In this document: positions 43,619 through 53,275 of the stretch, piece after piece | How positions within the stretch are numbered: the stretch's first letter is position 1 | Layout: each line of letters opens with the position of its first letter | Source of the DNA: Crocinitomicaceae bacterium | GTDB taxonomy: Bacteria > Bacteroidota > Bacteroidia > Flavobacteriales_D > Crocinitomicaceae | DNA length: 64,000 nucleotides | Assembly (NCBI GenBank): GCA_023957475.1 | Contig: JAMLHA010000001.1 | Span: 1 to 64,000 of the forward strand | Direction of reading: 5' to 3' | The notes under the pieces: model-generated | What the model saw: the letters and a program-made list of their open reading frames with translations, nothing else | Databases searched by the model: none | Told to the model about the DNA's origin: nothing | Translations under genes and position numbers: made by a program

Positions 43619-44092
43619 ATGGCACAAATTAATTACTATTCAGTAGAAGGATTACAAAAATTAAAAGATGAATTGCATCAAATGAAAACAGTTCAGCGTC
43701 CTGCTATTTCCAATCAAATTGCTGAAGCAAGAGATAAAGGAGATTTATCAGAGAATGCTGAATACGATGCAGCCAAAGAAGCACAAGGAATCTTGGAAAT
43801 GAAAATTGCCAAATTAGAAGCAATTGTTAGTAACGCTCGTTTAATTGATGATTCCAATATAGATACATCAAAAGTATTCATTCTTTCAAAAGTTAAAATT
43901 AAGAATGTGGCAAATGGTATGACAATGGATTATACACTTGTTGCAGAAAATGAAGCCAATTTGAAAGAAAAGAAAATTTCTGTAGAATCTCCTATTGGAA
44001 AAGGTTTGTTGGGGAAATCTGTTGGTGATATCGCTGATGTACAAACTCCTAACGGAATCATTAAGTTTGAAATCTTAGAAATCGGAAGATAA
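43619..44092 (+). CDS. greA: Transcription elongation factor GreA
   Basis: 157 residues, usual GreA length. It rescues backtracked RNA polymerase by stimulating cleavage of the transcript in the secondary channel. The N-terminal coiled coil (YYSVEGLQKLKDELHQMKTVQ, then AEARDKGDLSENAEYDAAKE with the acidic tip D and E residues) is intact. The C-terminal FKBP-like domain follows (VESPIGKGLLGKSVGDIADV). ATG 43619 is chosen over an upstream in-frame ATG at 43565, because that one lies inside the terminator hairpin. It overlaps the HIT gene by TAATG. Confidence 0.95.
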   Translation: MAQINYYSVEGLQKLKDELHQMKTVQRPAISNQIAEARDKGDLSENAEYDAAKEAQGILEMKIAKLEAIVSNARLIDDSNIDTSKVFILSKVKIKNVANGMTMDYTLVAENEANLKEKKISVESPIGKGLLGKSVGDIADVQTPNGIIKFEILEIGR

Positions 44093-44481
44093 TGGCTTCA
44101 CTATTCACTAAAATTATCAATAAAGAGTTGCCTGCCTATGTAATTGCAGAAAATGATAAATTCTTAGCTTTTTTAGATATCATGCCATTACAAAGAGGCC
44201 ATGTGTTGGTTATTCCTAAAACAGAAATTGACTATATTTTTGATATAGAAGATGCCCTTTTGGGTGAAATGATGGTGTTTGCAAAATCGGTAGCTAAAAA
44301 AATTAAAAAAGCAATGCCTTGCAAAAGAATTGGAGTTGCTGTTGTTGGACTAGAAGTACCTCACGCTCATATCCATTTAATTCCGATAAATTCGATAACG
44401 GATATGGATTTTTCGAACCCAAAACTCAAATTATCTGAAGAGGAAATGAATGAAATTAGAAATAAAATAGTTACTACTTAA
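44092..44481 (+). CDS. HIT family protein (histidine triad)
   Basis: 129 residues. The catalytic histidine triad is HAHIHLIPI near 103-111 (H-x-H-x-H), with the upstream segments FLDIMPLQRGHVLVIPK and IINKELPAYVIAEND. HIT proteins hydrolyse nucleoside phosphoramidates or dinucleotides. The substrate here is unknown. It is translationally coupled to greA by TAATG, so the two are made together. Confidence 0.93.
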   Translation: MASLFTKIINKELPAYVIAENDKFLAFLDIMPLQRGHVLVIPKTEIDYIFDIEDALLGEMMVFAKSVAKKIKKAMPCKRIGVAVVGLEVPHAHIHLIPINSITDMDFSNPKLKLSEEEMNEIRNKIVTT

Positions 44482-44503
44482 ATGTTAATTATTTTTAATA
44501 TTT

Positions 44504-44533
44504 TTGATCAAATGATTTTTATTCTTAAATTAG
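44504..44533 (+). promoter_or_regulatory. Candidate promoter of the lemA operon (TTTG-N18-TAAATTAG)
   Basis: The -33 element TTTG (44504-44507) and the -7-like TAAATTAG (44526-44533, one mismatch to TAnnTTTG) are 18 bases apart. The predicted leader before ATG 44555 is about 15 bases. Confidence 0.5.
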
Positions 44534-44554
44534 TAAATAATTAAATTTAAAAAA

Positions 44555-45115
44555 ATGTCTGGAATTATAGTTATTGGAATCATTGTATTACTTGTTGTTT
44601 GGGCTATCTCACTAAACAATAAATTAGTTGCACTTAAAAATAATAGAGAAAATGCATTTGCCGATATTGATGTGCAATTGAAACAACGCCATGATTTAAT
44701 ACCACAATTAATTGGTGCTGTAAAAGGGTATATGGAGCACGAAAGTTCTGTGCTTACAAAAGTAACCGAAATGCGTTCAAAAGCAATGAATGCTACTGAT
44801 ATCAATTCTAAAATTGAAGCTGAAAAAGGATTGGATGCAGCTATGAAAGAATTCAATATCCAAGTAGAAGCATATCCTGATTTAAAAGCAAGCTCAAACT
44901 TTTTACAACTTCAAGGTGAAATATCGGATATTGAAAATAAATTGGCTGCTGTTAGACGTTATTTTAATTCTGCTACTAAAGAATTGAATACAGCTATTGA
45001 GTCAATTCCTTCTAACATTGTTGCAAATTTCAAAAAAATGACTGTTCAACCGATGTACGATTTAGGTGTTGAACAACGTCAAGAGATGGATAAAGCTCCA
45101 GAGATAAAATTCTAA
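44555..45115 (+). CDS. lemA: LemA family protein
   Basis: 186 residues. One N-terminal transmembrane helix (IIVIGIIVLLVVWAISLNN) is followed by helical bundles with the family motif NNRENAFADIDVQLKQRHDLIPQLIGAVKGYMEHE (in parts). LemA proteins are membrane-anchored and often encoded beside M48 metalloproteases, as here (9 bases between). The role is unclear; envelope homeostasis is the usual suggestion. Confidence 0.92.
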   Translation: MSGIIVIGIIVLLVVWAISLNNKLVALKNNRENAFADIDVQLKQRHDLIPQLIGAVKGYMEHESSVLTKVTEMRSKAMNATDINSKIEAEKGLDAAMKEFNIQVEAYPDLKASSNFLQLQGEISDIENKLAAVRRYFNSATKELNTAIESIPSNIVANFKKMTVQPMYDLGVEQRQEMDKAPEIKF

Positions 45116-45124
45116 ACGATAAGC

Positions 45125-46063
45125 ATGGCGGCTTACGTAGGTTTACATGCGCAAATAAAAAGAAACAACAGTAAATCGATTTTATTGTTGATGGCTTTCC
45201 CTGCACTCATTTTATTGGGTGTTTATGCGGCACTGTTTTTTCTAACTGACGGAAGTAATCTTGATGAAATAAACTACAATTTCATTACAGTTATACCAGT
45301 TGTGCTTATCGCTGTTGGTATTTGGTTTTTCATTGCTTATTTCCTTCATTCTTCGTTGATTCAACATGCTACGCATTCTGCACCTTTAGAAAGAGCAAGC
45401 AATATGCGGGTATATAATTTAACCGAAAATTTGTGCATGTCAGTGGGTATGAAAATGCCTAAATTATACATTATTGAAACAGATGCCTTGAACGCTTTTG
45501 CTTCGGGAATCAATGAAAAAACATATTCGGTTACTTTAACGAGAGGGATCATCAACACACTGAATGATGAAGAATTGGAAGGTGTAATTGCACATGAGTT
45601 AACGCATATTAGAAACAAGGATGTACGTTTGTTAATTGTTACCATTGTCTTTGTCGGTATTTTTGGTGTTATCGTAGATATAGCTTTCAGATCATTACTT
45701 TATGGTAATCATTCCAGAAAACGAGATAGTAAAGATAGTGGAGGCGCTGCAATTTTGATTATTTTATTAATTGCTGTCGTACTGTATTTTTTCTCCATGA
45801 TTTTTAAATTTGCTTTATCCAGAAGTAGAGAATATATGGCAGATGCAGGAGCCGTTGAGTTAACTAAAAACGCTCAAGCATTATCCAATGCACTTCGTAA
45901 AATTTCAGGAAATTCCACATTAAAAACGACCAATGATGAAGTAAAAGAATTGTTTATTGATAATGGAAATAATCTTTCAAAAGGATTTTTTTCATCAATT
46001 TCCAATATATTTGCAACACATCCTCCAATAGAAAAAAGAATAAAAGTATTGGAGCAACTATAG
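45125..46063 (+). CDS. M48 family metalloprotease (HtpX-like)
   Basis: 312 residues. Two transmembrane helices lie near 17-38 and 56-76, then the zinc protease domain with HELTH (in GVIAHELTHIRNKDV, about residue 157) and a third ligand region SREYMADAGAVEL near 238. Two further hydrophobic segments lie between (IVTIVFVGIFGVIVDIAF; ILIILLIAVVLYFFSMIF). HtpX-type proteases degrade misfolded membrane proteins. The lemA partner lies 9 bases upstream, so they form one operon. Confidence 0.93.
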   Translation: MAAYVGLHAQIKRNNSKSILLLMAFPALILLGVYAALFFLTDGSNLDEINYNFITVIPVVLIAVGIWFFIAYFLHSSLIQHATHSAPLERASNMRVYNLTENLCMSVGMKMPKLYIIETDALNAFASGINEKTYSVTLTRGIINTLNDEELEGVIAHELTHIRNKDVRLLIVTIVFVGIFGVIVDIAFRSLLYGNHSRKRDSKDSGGAAILIILLIAVVLYFFSMIFKFALSRSREYMADAGAVELTKNAQALSNALRKISGNSTLKTTNDEVKELFIDNGNNLSKGFFSSISNIFATHPPIEKRIKVLEQL

Positions 46064-46075
46064 ATTCCATTAATT

Positions 46076-47398
46076 ATGATGCGTTTTTTTTACCTCAGTC
46101 TTAAAATTACACTACAATATACCTTAAGAATATATTATCCACGCCAAAAAACAATCAATTCTCCAAAAGAATTTTTTGGAAGAACAATTTATGTGAGCAA
46201 CCATGCTGCATCTTTTATGGATCCTTTAGTTGTTGCTGGATTAAGAAGACCAATTGTGTTTTTTATGACACGTTCGGATGTTTTTACACCAATTACAAAA
46301 CCTATTTTGTGGGCGGCTCACATGCTTCCAATCTACCGTGAACACGATGGCGAAGATACCAAGAAAAAAAACCAAGAAGTATTCCAAAAATGTAGCAAAG
46401 TTTTATCTTTTGGACGTAATTTATTGGTCTTCGGTGAAGGTTTTACCGATGATGTTTTTATTCGTCGCTTGAAACCTGTTAAAAAAGGAGCTGTAAGAAT
46501 TGGTTTCAGCACGTTGGAAGAAATTAATTGGAAAAAGAAAATATACATTGCTGCTGTTGGATGTAATTATTCCGATCCAAATGAAATGCGAAGTGATTTA
46601 TTGGTTTCTACGTCCCATAAAATTTGTTTGAATGATTACAAAGAAGAATATCTGTCAAATGCAAATAAAGTAATTACCGATCTTACAAAACAAATTGAGC
46701 GATTGATGCAAGAGCAGATTACACACGTTGAAAACAAAGATTTTGCTCCTTTTCATGAGGATATTATGAAAATTACACGAAAAGGAATGAATGCACGTTG
46801 CTCTGATACATCTATTCCATTGGAAAAAAGATGGAAGTATTCGCAACAATTGGCTCATTGGATGAATGCTCATTGTTCTGAGGATAATCAGCCATTGATG
46901 GAACTAAAAGATGAGTTGAAAACTTATTTTGGATTGCAGAAAAAAATGCGCTTAGACGAAAAATATTTCTACGAATACAAAACTAAAAATGGTTCACGAT
47001 TAAAAGAAGTATTGATGATGTGCTTGTTAACGCCATTTGCCATTTTAGGATTGATACACTGTGGTTTACCATACTATTTAGTGAAACGTTTTGTGGAGAA
47101 ATCATTTAAAAGAAGAGTGTTTTGGAGTTCCGTAAAATTGCTTTTAGCAAAAATAAGTATGGGATTGTTAAACATACCTTTTATTTTCCTTTTTTACCAT
47201 TTCGTTTACCCAAGCTATTGGTTGGGATTTGCTTATTACGCTTCCATCGGATTATTCGGACTTGCAGCATATATGTGGTTTGTAAATTATAAATCCTTTA
47301 AAATAAAAGGAAAAATGAAAGCACTTGATATTGATAAATTTTGGAACAAAAGAGAAAATTTAGTTTCGAAAATAAAGGATTTAATACCAGTAGCTTAA
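46076..47398 (+). CDS. 1-acyl-sn-glycerol-3-phosphate acyltransferase-like protein (PlsC domain)
   Basis: 440 residues. The N-terminal half is a PlsC domain with NHAASFMD (H-x4-D motif, about 41-48), the FFMTRSDVF segment and the later FGEGFTDD, consistent with glycerolphosphate acyltransfer from acyl-ACP or acyl-CoA. The C-terminal half adds about 250 residues, with several transmembrane helices near 320-420 (VLMMCLLTPFAILGLIHCGLPY; ISMGLLNIPFIFLFYHFVYP; AYYASIGLFGLAAYMWFV). The extension is longer than in typical PlsC, so the true substrate may differ. The gene follows the protease after 12 bases. Either ATG 46076 or 46079 may start it. Confidence 0.85.
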   Translation: MMRFFYLSLKITLQYTLRIYYPRQKTINSPKEFFGRTIYVSNHAASFMDPLVVAGLRRPIVFFMTRSDVFTPITKPILWAAHMLPIYREHDGEDTKKKNQEVFQKCSKVLSFGRNLLVFGEGFTDDVFIRRLKPVKKGAVRIGFSTLEEINWKKKIYIAAVGCNYSDPNEMRSDLLVSTSHKICLNDYKEEYLSNANKVITDLTKQIERLMQEQITHVENKDFAPFHEDIMKITRKGMNARCSDTSIPLEKRWKYSQQLAHWMNAHCSEDNQPLMELKDELKTYFGLQKKMRLDEKYFYEYKTKNGSRLKEVLMMCLLTPFAILGLIHCGLPYYLVKRFVEKSFKRRVFWSSVKLLLAKISMGLLNIPFIFLFYHFVYPSYWLGFAYYASIGLFGLAAYMWFVNYKSFKIKGKMKALDIDKFWNKRENLVSKIKDLIPVA

Positions 47399-47459
47399 AA
47401 AAATCAATAACAAAAGCAAGATTAATTAATTGTTTTAAGGATTTGAATAAAAAAAAAAT

Positions 47460-47467
47460 TATCTTTG
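47460..47467 (+). promoter_or_regulatory. Candidate -7 promoter element (TATCTTTG)
   Basis: Exact TAnnTTTG match, 22 bases before ATG 47490. TTTG at 47442-47445 is only 14 bases upstream, shorter than usual. Confidence 0.4.
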
Positions 47468-47489
47468 CTGACTTAAAAATTGATACCAA

Positions 47490-48128
47490 ATGTTAGAAAA
47501 TTTTAGTACAGACGAATTAAAAAGACAATTCAACAATAATAAAACATTAAGATTGGTTTCTTATGTTGCTGGAGGAATATTGGTTATTTTTGTTGGTTAC
47601 TTAGTTTATTATCAATTTGTTTTTACTCCTAAAGACAAAAAATCGGAAGATGCGTATTGGTATGGATTAAACTTAGCAGCAAAAGATTCTACTGATTTAG
47701 CAATTGATGAATTAACGGCTCAAGTTAAAAAATACGATGGATACAAAGGTGGTGAAAATGCACAATTTGTTCTTGGTCGCCAATACATGGAAAAAGGTGA
47801 TTTCAAAAAAGCATTGGAAGTATTGAAAGATGTGAAAGTAAAGGATACTTACTTGTCAGCAATGGCTTTGGGACTTCAAGGAGACTGCTTGAGTGAAATG
47901 AAAAACTACAAAGAAGCAGCTACTAAATACAAAGAAGCAGCTAAAGTAAGCGACAATGAATGGACTTCACCAATGTACTTGTTTAAAGCAGGTTTATGTG
48001 CTGAAGAATTACAAGATTTTGATGCTTCTTTGAAATTGTACAAAGAAATACAAGATAAATACACAACTTTTGCAAATAACAAATCAATTGATAAATACAT
48101 CGCAAGAGTTTCTAATTTGAAAGAATAA
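47490..48128 (+). CDS. Membrane-anchored tetratricopeptide repeat protein
   Basis: 212 residues. A cytoplasmic N-terminus is followed by one transmembrane helix near 25-45 (LVSYVAGGILVIFVGYLVYYQFVF) and a periplasmic TPR domain (about 70-205; GENAQFVLGRQYMEKGDFKKALEVL, ALGLQGDCLSEMKNYKEAATKYKEAA). The topology resembles YfgM of proteobacteria, which works with periplasmic chaperones; that is analogy only. It lies 11 bases before ribH, so they share a transcript. Confidence 0.82.
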   Translation: MLENFSTDELKRQFNNNKTLRLVSYVAGGILVIFVGYLVYYQFVFTPKDKKSEDAYWYGLNLAAKDSTDLAIDELTAQVKKYDGYKGGENAQFVLGRQYMEKGDFKKALEVLKDVKVKDTYLSAMALGLQGDCLSEMKNYKEAATKYKEAAKVSDNEWTSPMYLFKAGLCAEELQDFDASLKLYKEIQDKYTTFANNKSIDKYIARVSNLKE

Positions 48129-48139
48129 AAACAATCATT

Positions 48140-48631
48140 ATGGCAACAGCGAATCGCAATTTGTCAGAATACAATAAGGAATTTGTTCCTAATGGTGCCG
48201 ATTACAAAGTCGGCATTGTTGTTTCTGAATGGAATGATACAATCACACTTAAATTATTAGAAGGTGCCAAAAGTGCGCTTATAGAGAATGGTGTGTTAGA
48301 AGAAAATATCGAAATTCGATTCGTTCCAGGAACGTTTGAACTATCTCTTGGTGCTCAATATTTCTGCGAAATGACCAATGTGGATGGTATTATCGCTATT
48401 GGAGTGGTCATTCAAGGAGAAACACGTCATTTTGACTTTGTTTGTTCTGGTGCAACTCAAGGAATTATGGATACAATGTTAAAATACAACAAACCAATTG
48501 GTTACTGTGTTTTAACAGATGAAAATATGCAACAGTCACTCGATAGAGCCGGTGGTAAATATGGAAATAAAGGGATAGATACTGCCATTGCAATTATGAA
48601 AATGATTAACCTATACCGCTCTTTTAGATAA
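48140..48631 (+). CDS. ribH: 6,7-dimethyl-8-ribityllumazine synthase
   Basis: 163 residues, typical length. It condenses 5-amino-6-ribitylaminouracil with dihydroxybutanone phosphate, the second-to-last step of riboflavin synthesis. Landmarks: VGIVVSEWNDTITLKLLEGA, the VPGTFELSLGAQYF loop, GVVIQGETRHFDFVCSG (in part) and the catalytic-site His in that segment. Other rib genes are not in this window. It follows the TPR gene by 11 bases and precedes glmM by 20. Confidence 0.96.
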   Translation: MATANRNLSEYNKEFVPNGADYKVGIVVSEWNDTITLKLLEGAKSALIENGVLEENIEIRFVPGTFELSLGAQYFCEMTNVDGIIAIGVVIQGETRHFDFVCSGATQGIMDTMLKYNKPIGYCVLTDENMQQSLDRAGGKYGNKGIDTAIAIMKMINLYRSFR

Positions 48632-48651
48632 TTTTTCAAATTCACTGAAAC

Positions 48652-50034
48652 ATGGCTTTAATTAAATCAATATCAGGTATCCGCGGGACTATCGGTGGAG
48701 AAGTTGGTAATGGACTAACACCTGTGGATGCTGTTCGTTTTGCAGCTGCTTACGGAACATGGCTAAAAGAAAACAATCAAGGTAAATTAAAAGTGGTTAT
48801 CGGTAGAGATGCCCGTATTTCTGGACAAATGATTTCAGATTTGGTTGTATCAACTTTGGTTGGACTTGGAATAGATGTTGTAAACATTGGTTTATCTACA
48901 ACTCCAACTGTCGAAGTGGCGGTTCCTTTAGAAAAAGCAAACGGTGGCATTATTCTTACAGCAAGCCACAATCCAAAACAATGGAATGCATTAAAATTAT
49001 TGAATGCTAAAGGTGAATTTATTTCGGCTGATGAAGGTCAACGAGTATTGGATATTGCCGAAAATGATGCCTATATTTTTGCAGAAGTGGATGATTTGGG
49101 TATTGTTACCATGGATGATTCTTATATGCAAAAGCACATTGATGCTGTGTTAAACCTACCATTGGTTGACAAAAAAGCAATCGAATCGGCTAATTTCTCT
49201 ATTGTTGTTGATGCTGTTAATTCTACTGGTGGAATTTTTATTCCTGCACTTTTAGAAGCTTTAGGTGTAAAAAATGTGACAAAATTGTATTGTGACCCAA
49301 CAGGACAATTTCCTCACAATCCAGAACCTCTTCCAGAGCATTTGACAGATTTGGCACATAAAATTGTTGAAGTAAAAGCAGATTTAGGTTTCACAGTTGA
49401 CCCTGACGTAGATCGTTTAGCAATGGTTTGCGAAGATGGCTCTATGTTTGGAGAAGAATACACACTTGTTGCTGTAGCCGATTATGTTTTGACTCATACT
49501 CCAGGCGCTACTGTTTCAAACCTTTCTTCTACTCGTGCATTGCGAGACATTACAGAGGCAAGAAATCTGACATATACTGCTGCAGCTGTTGGTGAAGTGA
49601 ATGTGGTGCAAACAATGAAAGATACCCATGCAATTATTGGCGGCGAAGGAAATGGCGGTGTTATATACCCTGAACTACATTACGGTCGTGATGCTTTGGT
49701 TGGAATAGCATTGTTTTTAAGTCACTTGGCACATAAAAAAATGACGGCTTCTCAATTGAGAGATAGCTACCCTCGCTATACCATTTCAAAAAATAAAATT
49801 GAGTTAACTCCTGCAATAAATGTGGATGCTGTTTTAGTAAAAATGGCAGAAAAATATGCCAATGAAGAAGTGGACACAACGGATGGGGTGAAAATCTACA
49901 TCGGTAAAGAATGGGTACACTTACGAAAAAGCAATACAGAGCCAATTATTCGCATCTATTCGGAGAGTGAAAACGAAGAAAAAGCCAATCAATTTGCCGC
50001 AAAAATCATTCAAGAAATCAAAGCATTGATATAA
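48652..50034 (+). CDS. glmM: Phosphoglucosamine mutase
   Basis: 460 residues. It interconverts glucosamine-6-phosphate and glucosamine-1-phosphate for UDP-GlcNAc and cell-wall synthesis. The active-site serine lies in ILTASHNPKQWNALKLL (near 103), the metal loop is DPDVDRLAMV (near 243), the sugar-specificity loop is GEGNGGVIYP (near 327) and the phosphate-binding loop is RKSNTEPIIRIYSE near the C-terminus. Phosphomannomutase activity cannot be excluded, since the family overlaps. It ends 72 bases before the next gene. Confidence 0.9.
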   Translation: MALIKSISGIRGTIGGEVGNGLTPVDAVRFAAAYGTWLKENNQGKLKVVIGRDARISGQMISDLVVSTLVGLGIDVVNIGLSTTPTVEVAVPLEKANGGIILTASHNPKQWNALKLLNAKGEFISADEGQRVLDIAENDAYIFAEVDDLGIVTMDDSYMQKHIDAVLNLPLVDKKAIESANFSIVVDAVNSTGGIFIPALLEALGVKNVTKLYCDPTGQFPHNPEPLPEHLTDLAHKIVEVKADLGFTVDPDVDRLAMVCEDGSMFGEEYTLVAVADYVLTHTPGATVSNLSSTRALRDITEARNLTYTAAAVGEVNVVQTMKDTHAIIGGEGNGGVIYPELHYGRDALVGIALFLSHLAHKKMTASQLRDSYPRYTISKNKIELTPAINVDAVLVKMAEKYANEEVDTTDGVKIYIGKEWVHLRKSNTEPIIRIYSESENEEKANQFAAKIIQEIKALI

Positions 50035-50082
50035 GCTGGAATTCGAACCAACAATCGAACCAATAGTGTACGGATTTTCTGT

Positions 50083-50090
50083 TATCTTTG
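50083..50090 (+). promoter_or_regulatory. Candidate -7 promoter element (TATCTTTG)
   Basis: Exact TAnnTTTG match, 16 bases before GTG 50107. No TTG is found at the usual -33 distance. Confidence 0.35.
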
Positions 50091-50106
50091 TTGAAAACAA
50101 CGATTT

Positions 50107-52494
50107 GTGAGAAATTGTATTCTTTTCTTATTGTTATCAACAGCTGCTTATTCTCAAAACACGCAAACGATAAGCGGTAAAGTGCTTGAACAATTTACGT
50201 TTCAATCCATACCGTATGCAAAAATAGAAGTAGTTGGTACTGAATTTAAAACAGTTGCTGATTCAACAGGTCATTTTCAATTATTAAAAGTTCCAATTGG
50301 AAGAATCACTGTCAGAGCATCTGCAGAAGGCTACAAACCAACTTATTTGAATAATTTGGACTTGCTGACGGGCAAGCAATTGATTTTAAGTATTGAACTA
50401 ACTCAAGAAATAACGTTGTTAAACGAAGTAACCATCGAACATCCTTCCGATAGGCAGTTTAGTTACAATGAAATGATTCAAGTCAGTAGAAGACAATTTT
50501 CCATTGATGAGAGTAGAAGATATGCAGGAACGTTGAACGATATACAGCGAATGGCAAGTAGCTTTGCTGGTATTTCTATTGCCAATGACCAAGTAAATGA
50601 CATCATTGTACGAGGCAATGCTCCTTCGGGAATGTTGTTTCGTATGGATGGAATGAATATTCCAAATCCAAACCATTGGTCAATGCCTGGTTCTTCAGGT
50701 GGTACAGTAAGTATGTTGAATAACAATGTGTTACTCAATTCTGACTTCCTGACTGGTGCATTTCCTGCTGAATTTGATGCGTTTTCTGGAGTTTTTGACT
50801 TAAAAACAAGAAATGGAAATTACAACAAACATGAATTTTTGTTTCAATTAGGTTTTAATGGACTAGAAGCGGGAGCAGAAGGGCCAATTCATCGAAAATC
50901 AAGAACCAGCTATTTGATGAATTACCGCTTGTCTTTTTTGGAATTGTTAGCAAAAGTATTTGACTTTGGAACAGGTACTTCGGTGCCAAAATACCAAGAT
51001 GCGTTTTTGAAAATTAATATTCCTACAGCAAAATCGGGTACTTTTTCATTTGTTGCCACCGGAGGAATGAGTGATATTCACTTTACTCCAAAAGATACCG
51101 ATAAAAACAATTATTCTTTTGAAGATTTACGCAGTGGAAGCAACACTGGGATTGTTGGTATCACCCATCAAATTTCGCATACTTCAAAATATTCCTTTAA
51201 CACCTCATTAATGGCTTCTGGTGTATTGTCCAAAACGACGATTCATACCGCATGGAAAGATGCTGCAACCAATGAATTGATGACAGAGCCCTATTTAAAA
51301 AATCGTTTTAATGATTTTAAAATGGAGTTGCACCATTTTACTCACATTAAATTGGATCGAAAGAATTTTTTTAAAGTTGGTTTTTATGTTGATTATTTCA
51401 ACAATTATTATGTACAGGATTTGTATATCAATAAATTGCCAAACACGCCAAAACAATGGATAAAAGGAATTGATTATTCGGGAGATTACTTACAAACGAA
51501 TTTGTTTTTGAATTACTTGCATAAATTTAATGACAACATTGAGTTGGTTACTGGTTTAGCCTATAAATATTTAACTCTTACCAATCGACAGGTTGTTGAA
51601 CCAAAATTGAGTGCTAGTTTTAAAACTGGAACTCGTGGAACTGTAAGTTTCGGCACAGGTCTGTACTCAAAAGCACCTTCATTGGTACATGTAAACTTGG
51701 TAGATAATCAATATGCAAATGACGGTAAACTTGTTTCATCTACCAAAAACAATACCCGCTTGAATTACATGAAAAGTGCACATGCAGTAGCGGGATACGA
51801 TTTTTTTATTACCCCCAAGATGCACATTAAAACAGAATTGTTTTACCAATATTTATTCGATGTGATTACAGCAAGGTATGCAACAGACAGTATTTCGTCG
51901 GATAATGTGTATGCTGCAATCAATGAGTTTTCTTTTTCCTTTGAATCCATGCCAAGACAAATGGCCAATAATGGTATTGGAGAGAATTATGGAATAGAGT
52001 TGACCATTGAGCAATTTCTTTCAAAAGGATTTTATTTTTTAGTAACGGGTAGTTTATTTAACTCTCGATACAAAGCCGTTGATGGTAAATGGAGGAATAC
52101 ACGTTTTGCAAGCAATATTGTAACCAATGCATTGATAGGGAAGGAATTTAGAATTAAACCTAAATTTAATTTATTGCTTGACTTGAAATTCACCTACATG
52201 AATGGAAATCGGTATATTCCGATATTGGAAGAACAATCGTTGCTACAAAATGATGCTGTTTTTGACTACGCAAACACTTATACACACTATTTACCTTATT
52301 TCTTGCGATTGGATTTTAAAATTGGGTTTAAATTTGAAGGGAAGAAAATTACCCAAGAAGCAGGATTTGAAGCACAAAACATTACCAATCGAAAAAATGT
52401 GTACATGCAACAATACAATCCCAACACCAATAAAATCGAAACACTTTATCAAACAGGAATATTACCGATGGGATTGTATCGAATCTATTTTTAA
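50107..52494 (+). CDS. TonB-dependent receptor with carboxypeptidase-regulatory-like domain
   Basis: 795 residues. A signal peptide (MRNCILFLLLSTAAYSQN) is followed by a carboxypeptidase-regulatory-like domain (about 22-105, TISGKVLEQFTFQSIPYAKIEV), a plug domain (about 130-240, DIIVRGNAPSGMLFRMDGMNIP) and an outer-membrane barrel ending in GLYRIYF. The start is GTG 50107; no ATG fits the signal peptide. It is shorter than the other receptor here, typical for uptake of metal chelates or small ligands. The ligand cannot be told. It is followed by an alpha/beta hydrolase and a flavoprotein in the same direction. Confidence 0.88.
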   Translation: MRNCILFLLLSTAAYSQNTQTISGKVLEQFTFQSIPYAKIEVVGTEFKTVADSTGHFQLLKVPIGRITVRASAEGYKPTYLNNLDLLTGKQLILSIELTQEITLLNEVTIEHPSDRQFSYNEMIQVSRRQFSIDESRRYAGTLNDIQRMASSFAGISIANDQVNDIIVRGNAPSGMLFRMDGMNIPNPNHWSMPGSSGGTVSMLNNNVLLNSDFLTGAFPAEFDAFSGVFDLKTRNGNYNKHEFLFQLGFNGLEAGAEGPIHRKSRTSYLMNYRLSFLELLAKVFDFGTGTSVPKYQDAFLKINIPTAKSGTFSFVATGGMSDIHFTPKDTDKNNYSFEDLRSGSNTGIVGITHQISHTSKYSFNTSLMASGVLSKTTIHTAWKDAATNELMTEPYLKNRFNDFKMELHHFTHIKLDRKNFFKVGFYVDYFNNYYVQDLYINKLPNTPKQWIKGIDYSGDYLQTNLFLNYLHKFNDNIELVTGLAYKYLTLTNRQVVEPKLSASFKTGTRGTVSFGTGLYSKAPSLVHVNLVDNQYANDGKLVSSTKNNTRLNYMKSAHAVAGYDFFITPKMHIKTELFYQYLFDVITARYATDSISSDNVYAAINEFSFSFESMPRQMANNGIGENYGIELTIEQFLSKGFYFLVTGSLFNSRYKAVDGKWRNTRFASNIVTNALIGKEFRIKPKFNLLLDLKFTYMNGNRYIPILEEQSLLQNDAVFDYANTYTHYLPYFLRLDFKIGFKFEGKKITQEAGFEAQNITNRKNVYMQQYNPNTNKIETLYQTGILPMGLYRIYF

Positions 52495-52513
52495 CTTTGT
52501 AAAAAAATTCAAA

Positions 52514-53275
52514 GTGAAACTTCATTATAGAGAATTAGGCGAGGGAAAACCATTTGTTATTTTGCATGGTTTATTTGGATATTCCGATAATTGGCAAACT
52601 CACGGGAAGAAATTGGCAGAATATTACCGAGTGATAATGGTGGATTTGAGAAATCATGGTCATTCCGATTGGAGCGAAGAATTTTCCTATCAATTAATGG
52701 TAGATGATGTCAAAGAATTGTTTGATGATTTACAATTGGAAGAAGCGGTGTTGCTCGGACATTCAATGGGTGGAAAAGTAGCAATGTTATTTGCACAACA
52801 GTTTTCCGAATTACTTGACAAACTAATTGTTGTAGATATGGGAGTTAAAGCCTATCCTCCCCACCATCAGCAAATATTGGAAGCACTTTGTACGTTGGAT
52901 TTGTCAAAATTATCCAATCGATTGGAAGCAGACGAGCATTTGGTTAAATACATTGATTCTTTTGCAGTTCGTCAATTTCTTATGAAAAATATTTACTGGA
53001 AAGAAAAAGGGAAGTTGGGTTGGCGAATGAATATTCCTGTGTTAAAACGTGAAATGGATAACATTTTAGGAGCATTGGAACCTCAAGAATGCTTGGTACA
53101 AACACTTTTTATTAGAGGAGGTTTGTCAAACTATATTTTGGATGATGATATTCCACAAATTGAAGCAATTTTCCCCGATAGTGATGTAGTAACCATCGAA
53201 AATGCTGGTCACTGGGTGCATGCCGAACAACAAGAATTGTTTATGGATGAAGTATTGGGCTTCTGTTTGAGATAA
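52514..53275 (+). CDS. Alpha/beta hydrolase
   Basis: 253 residues. The N-terminus KLHYRELGEGKPFVILHGLFG is typical of the fold. The nucleophile elbow is GHSMGG (near 90), the acid is probably in FIRGGLSNYILDDDI and the final His is in ENAGHWVHAEQ. It resembles YbfF-type esterases; the substrate is unknown. I place the start at GTG 52514, 19 bases after the receptor stop. The reading frame is open further upstream, but that part overlaps the receptor and looks non-coding. It overlaps the next gene by TAATG. Confidence 0.85.
   Translation: MKLHYRELGEGKPFVILHGLFGYSDNWQTHGKKLAEYYRVIMVDLRNHGHSDWSEEFSYQLMVDDVKELFDDLQLEEAVLLGHSMGGKVAMLFAQQFSELLDKLIVVDMGVKAYPPHHQQILEALCTLDLSKLSNRLEADEHLVKYIDSFAVRQFLMKNIYWKEKGKLGWRMNIPVLKREMDNILGALEPQECLVQTLFIRGGLSNYILDDDIPQIEAIFPDSDVVTIENAGHWVHAEQQELFMDEVLGFCLR

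Noticed and set aside
52202-52513. The open frame upstream of the alpha/beta hydrolase, giving a longer protein of 357 residues.
   Set aside because: It overlaps the end of the TonB-dependent receptor in another frame and has no hydrolase-like sequence; the family fold begins after GTG 52514.
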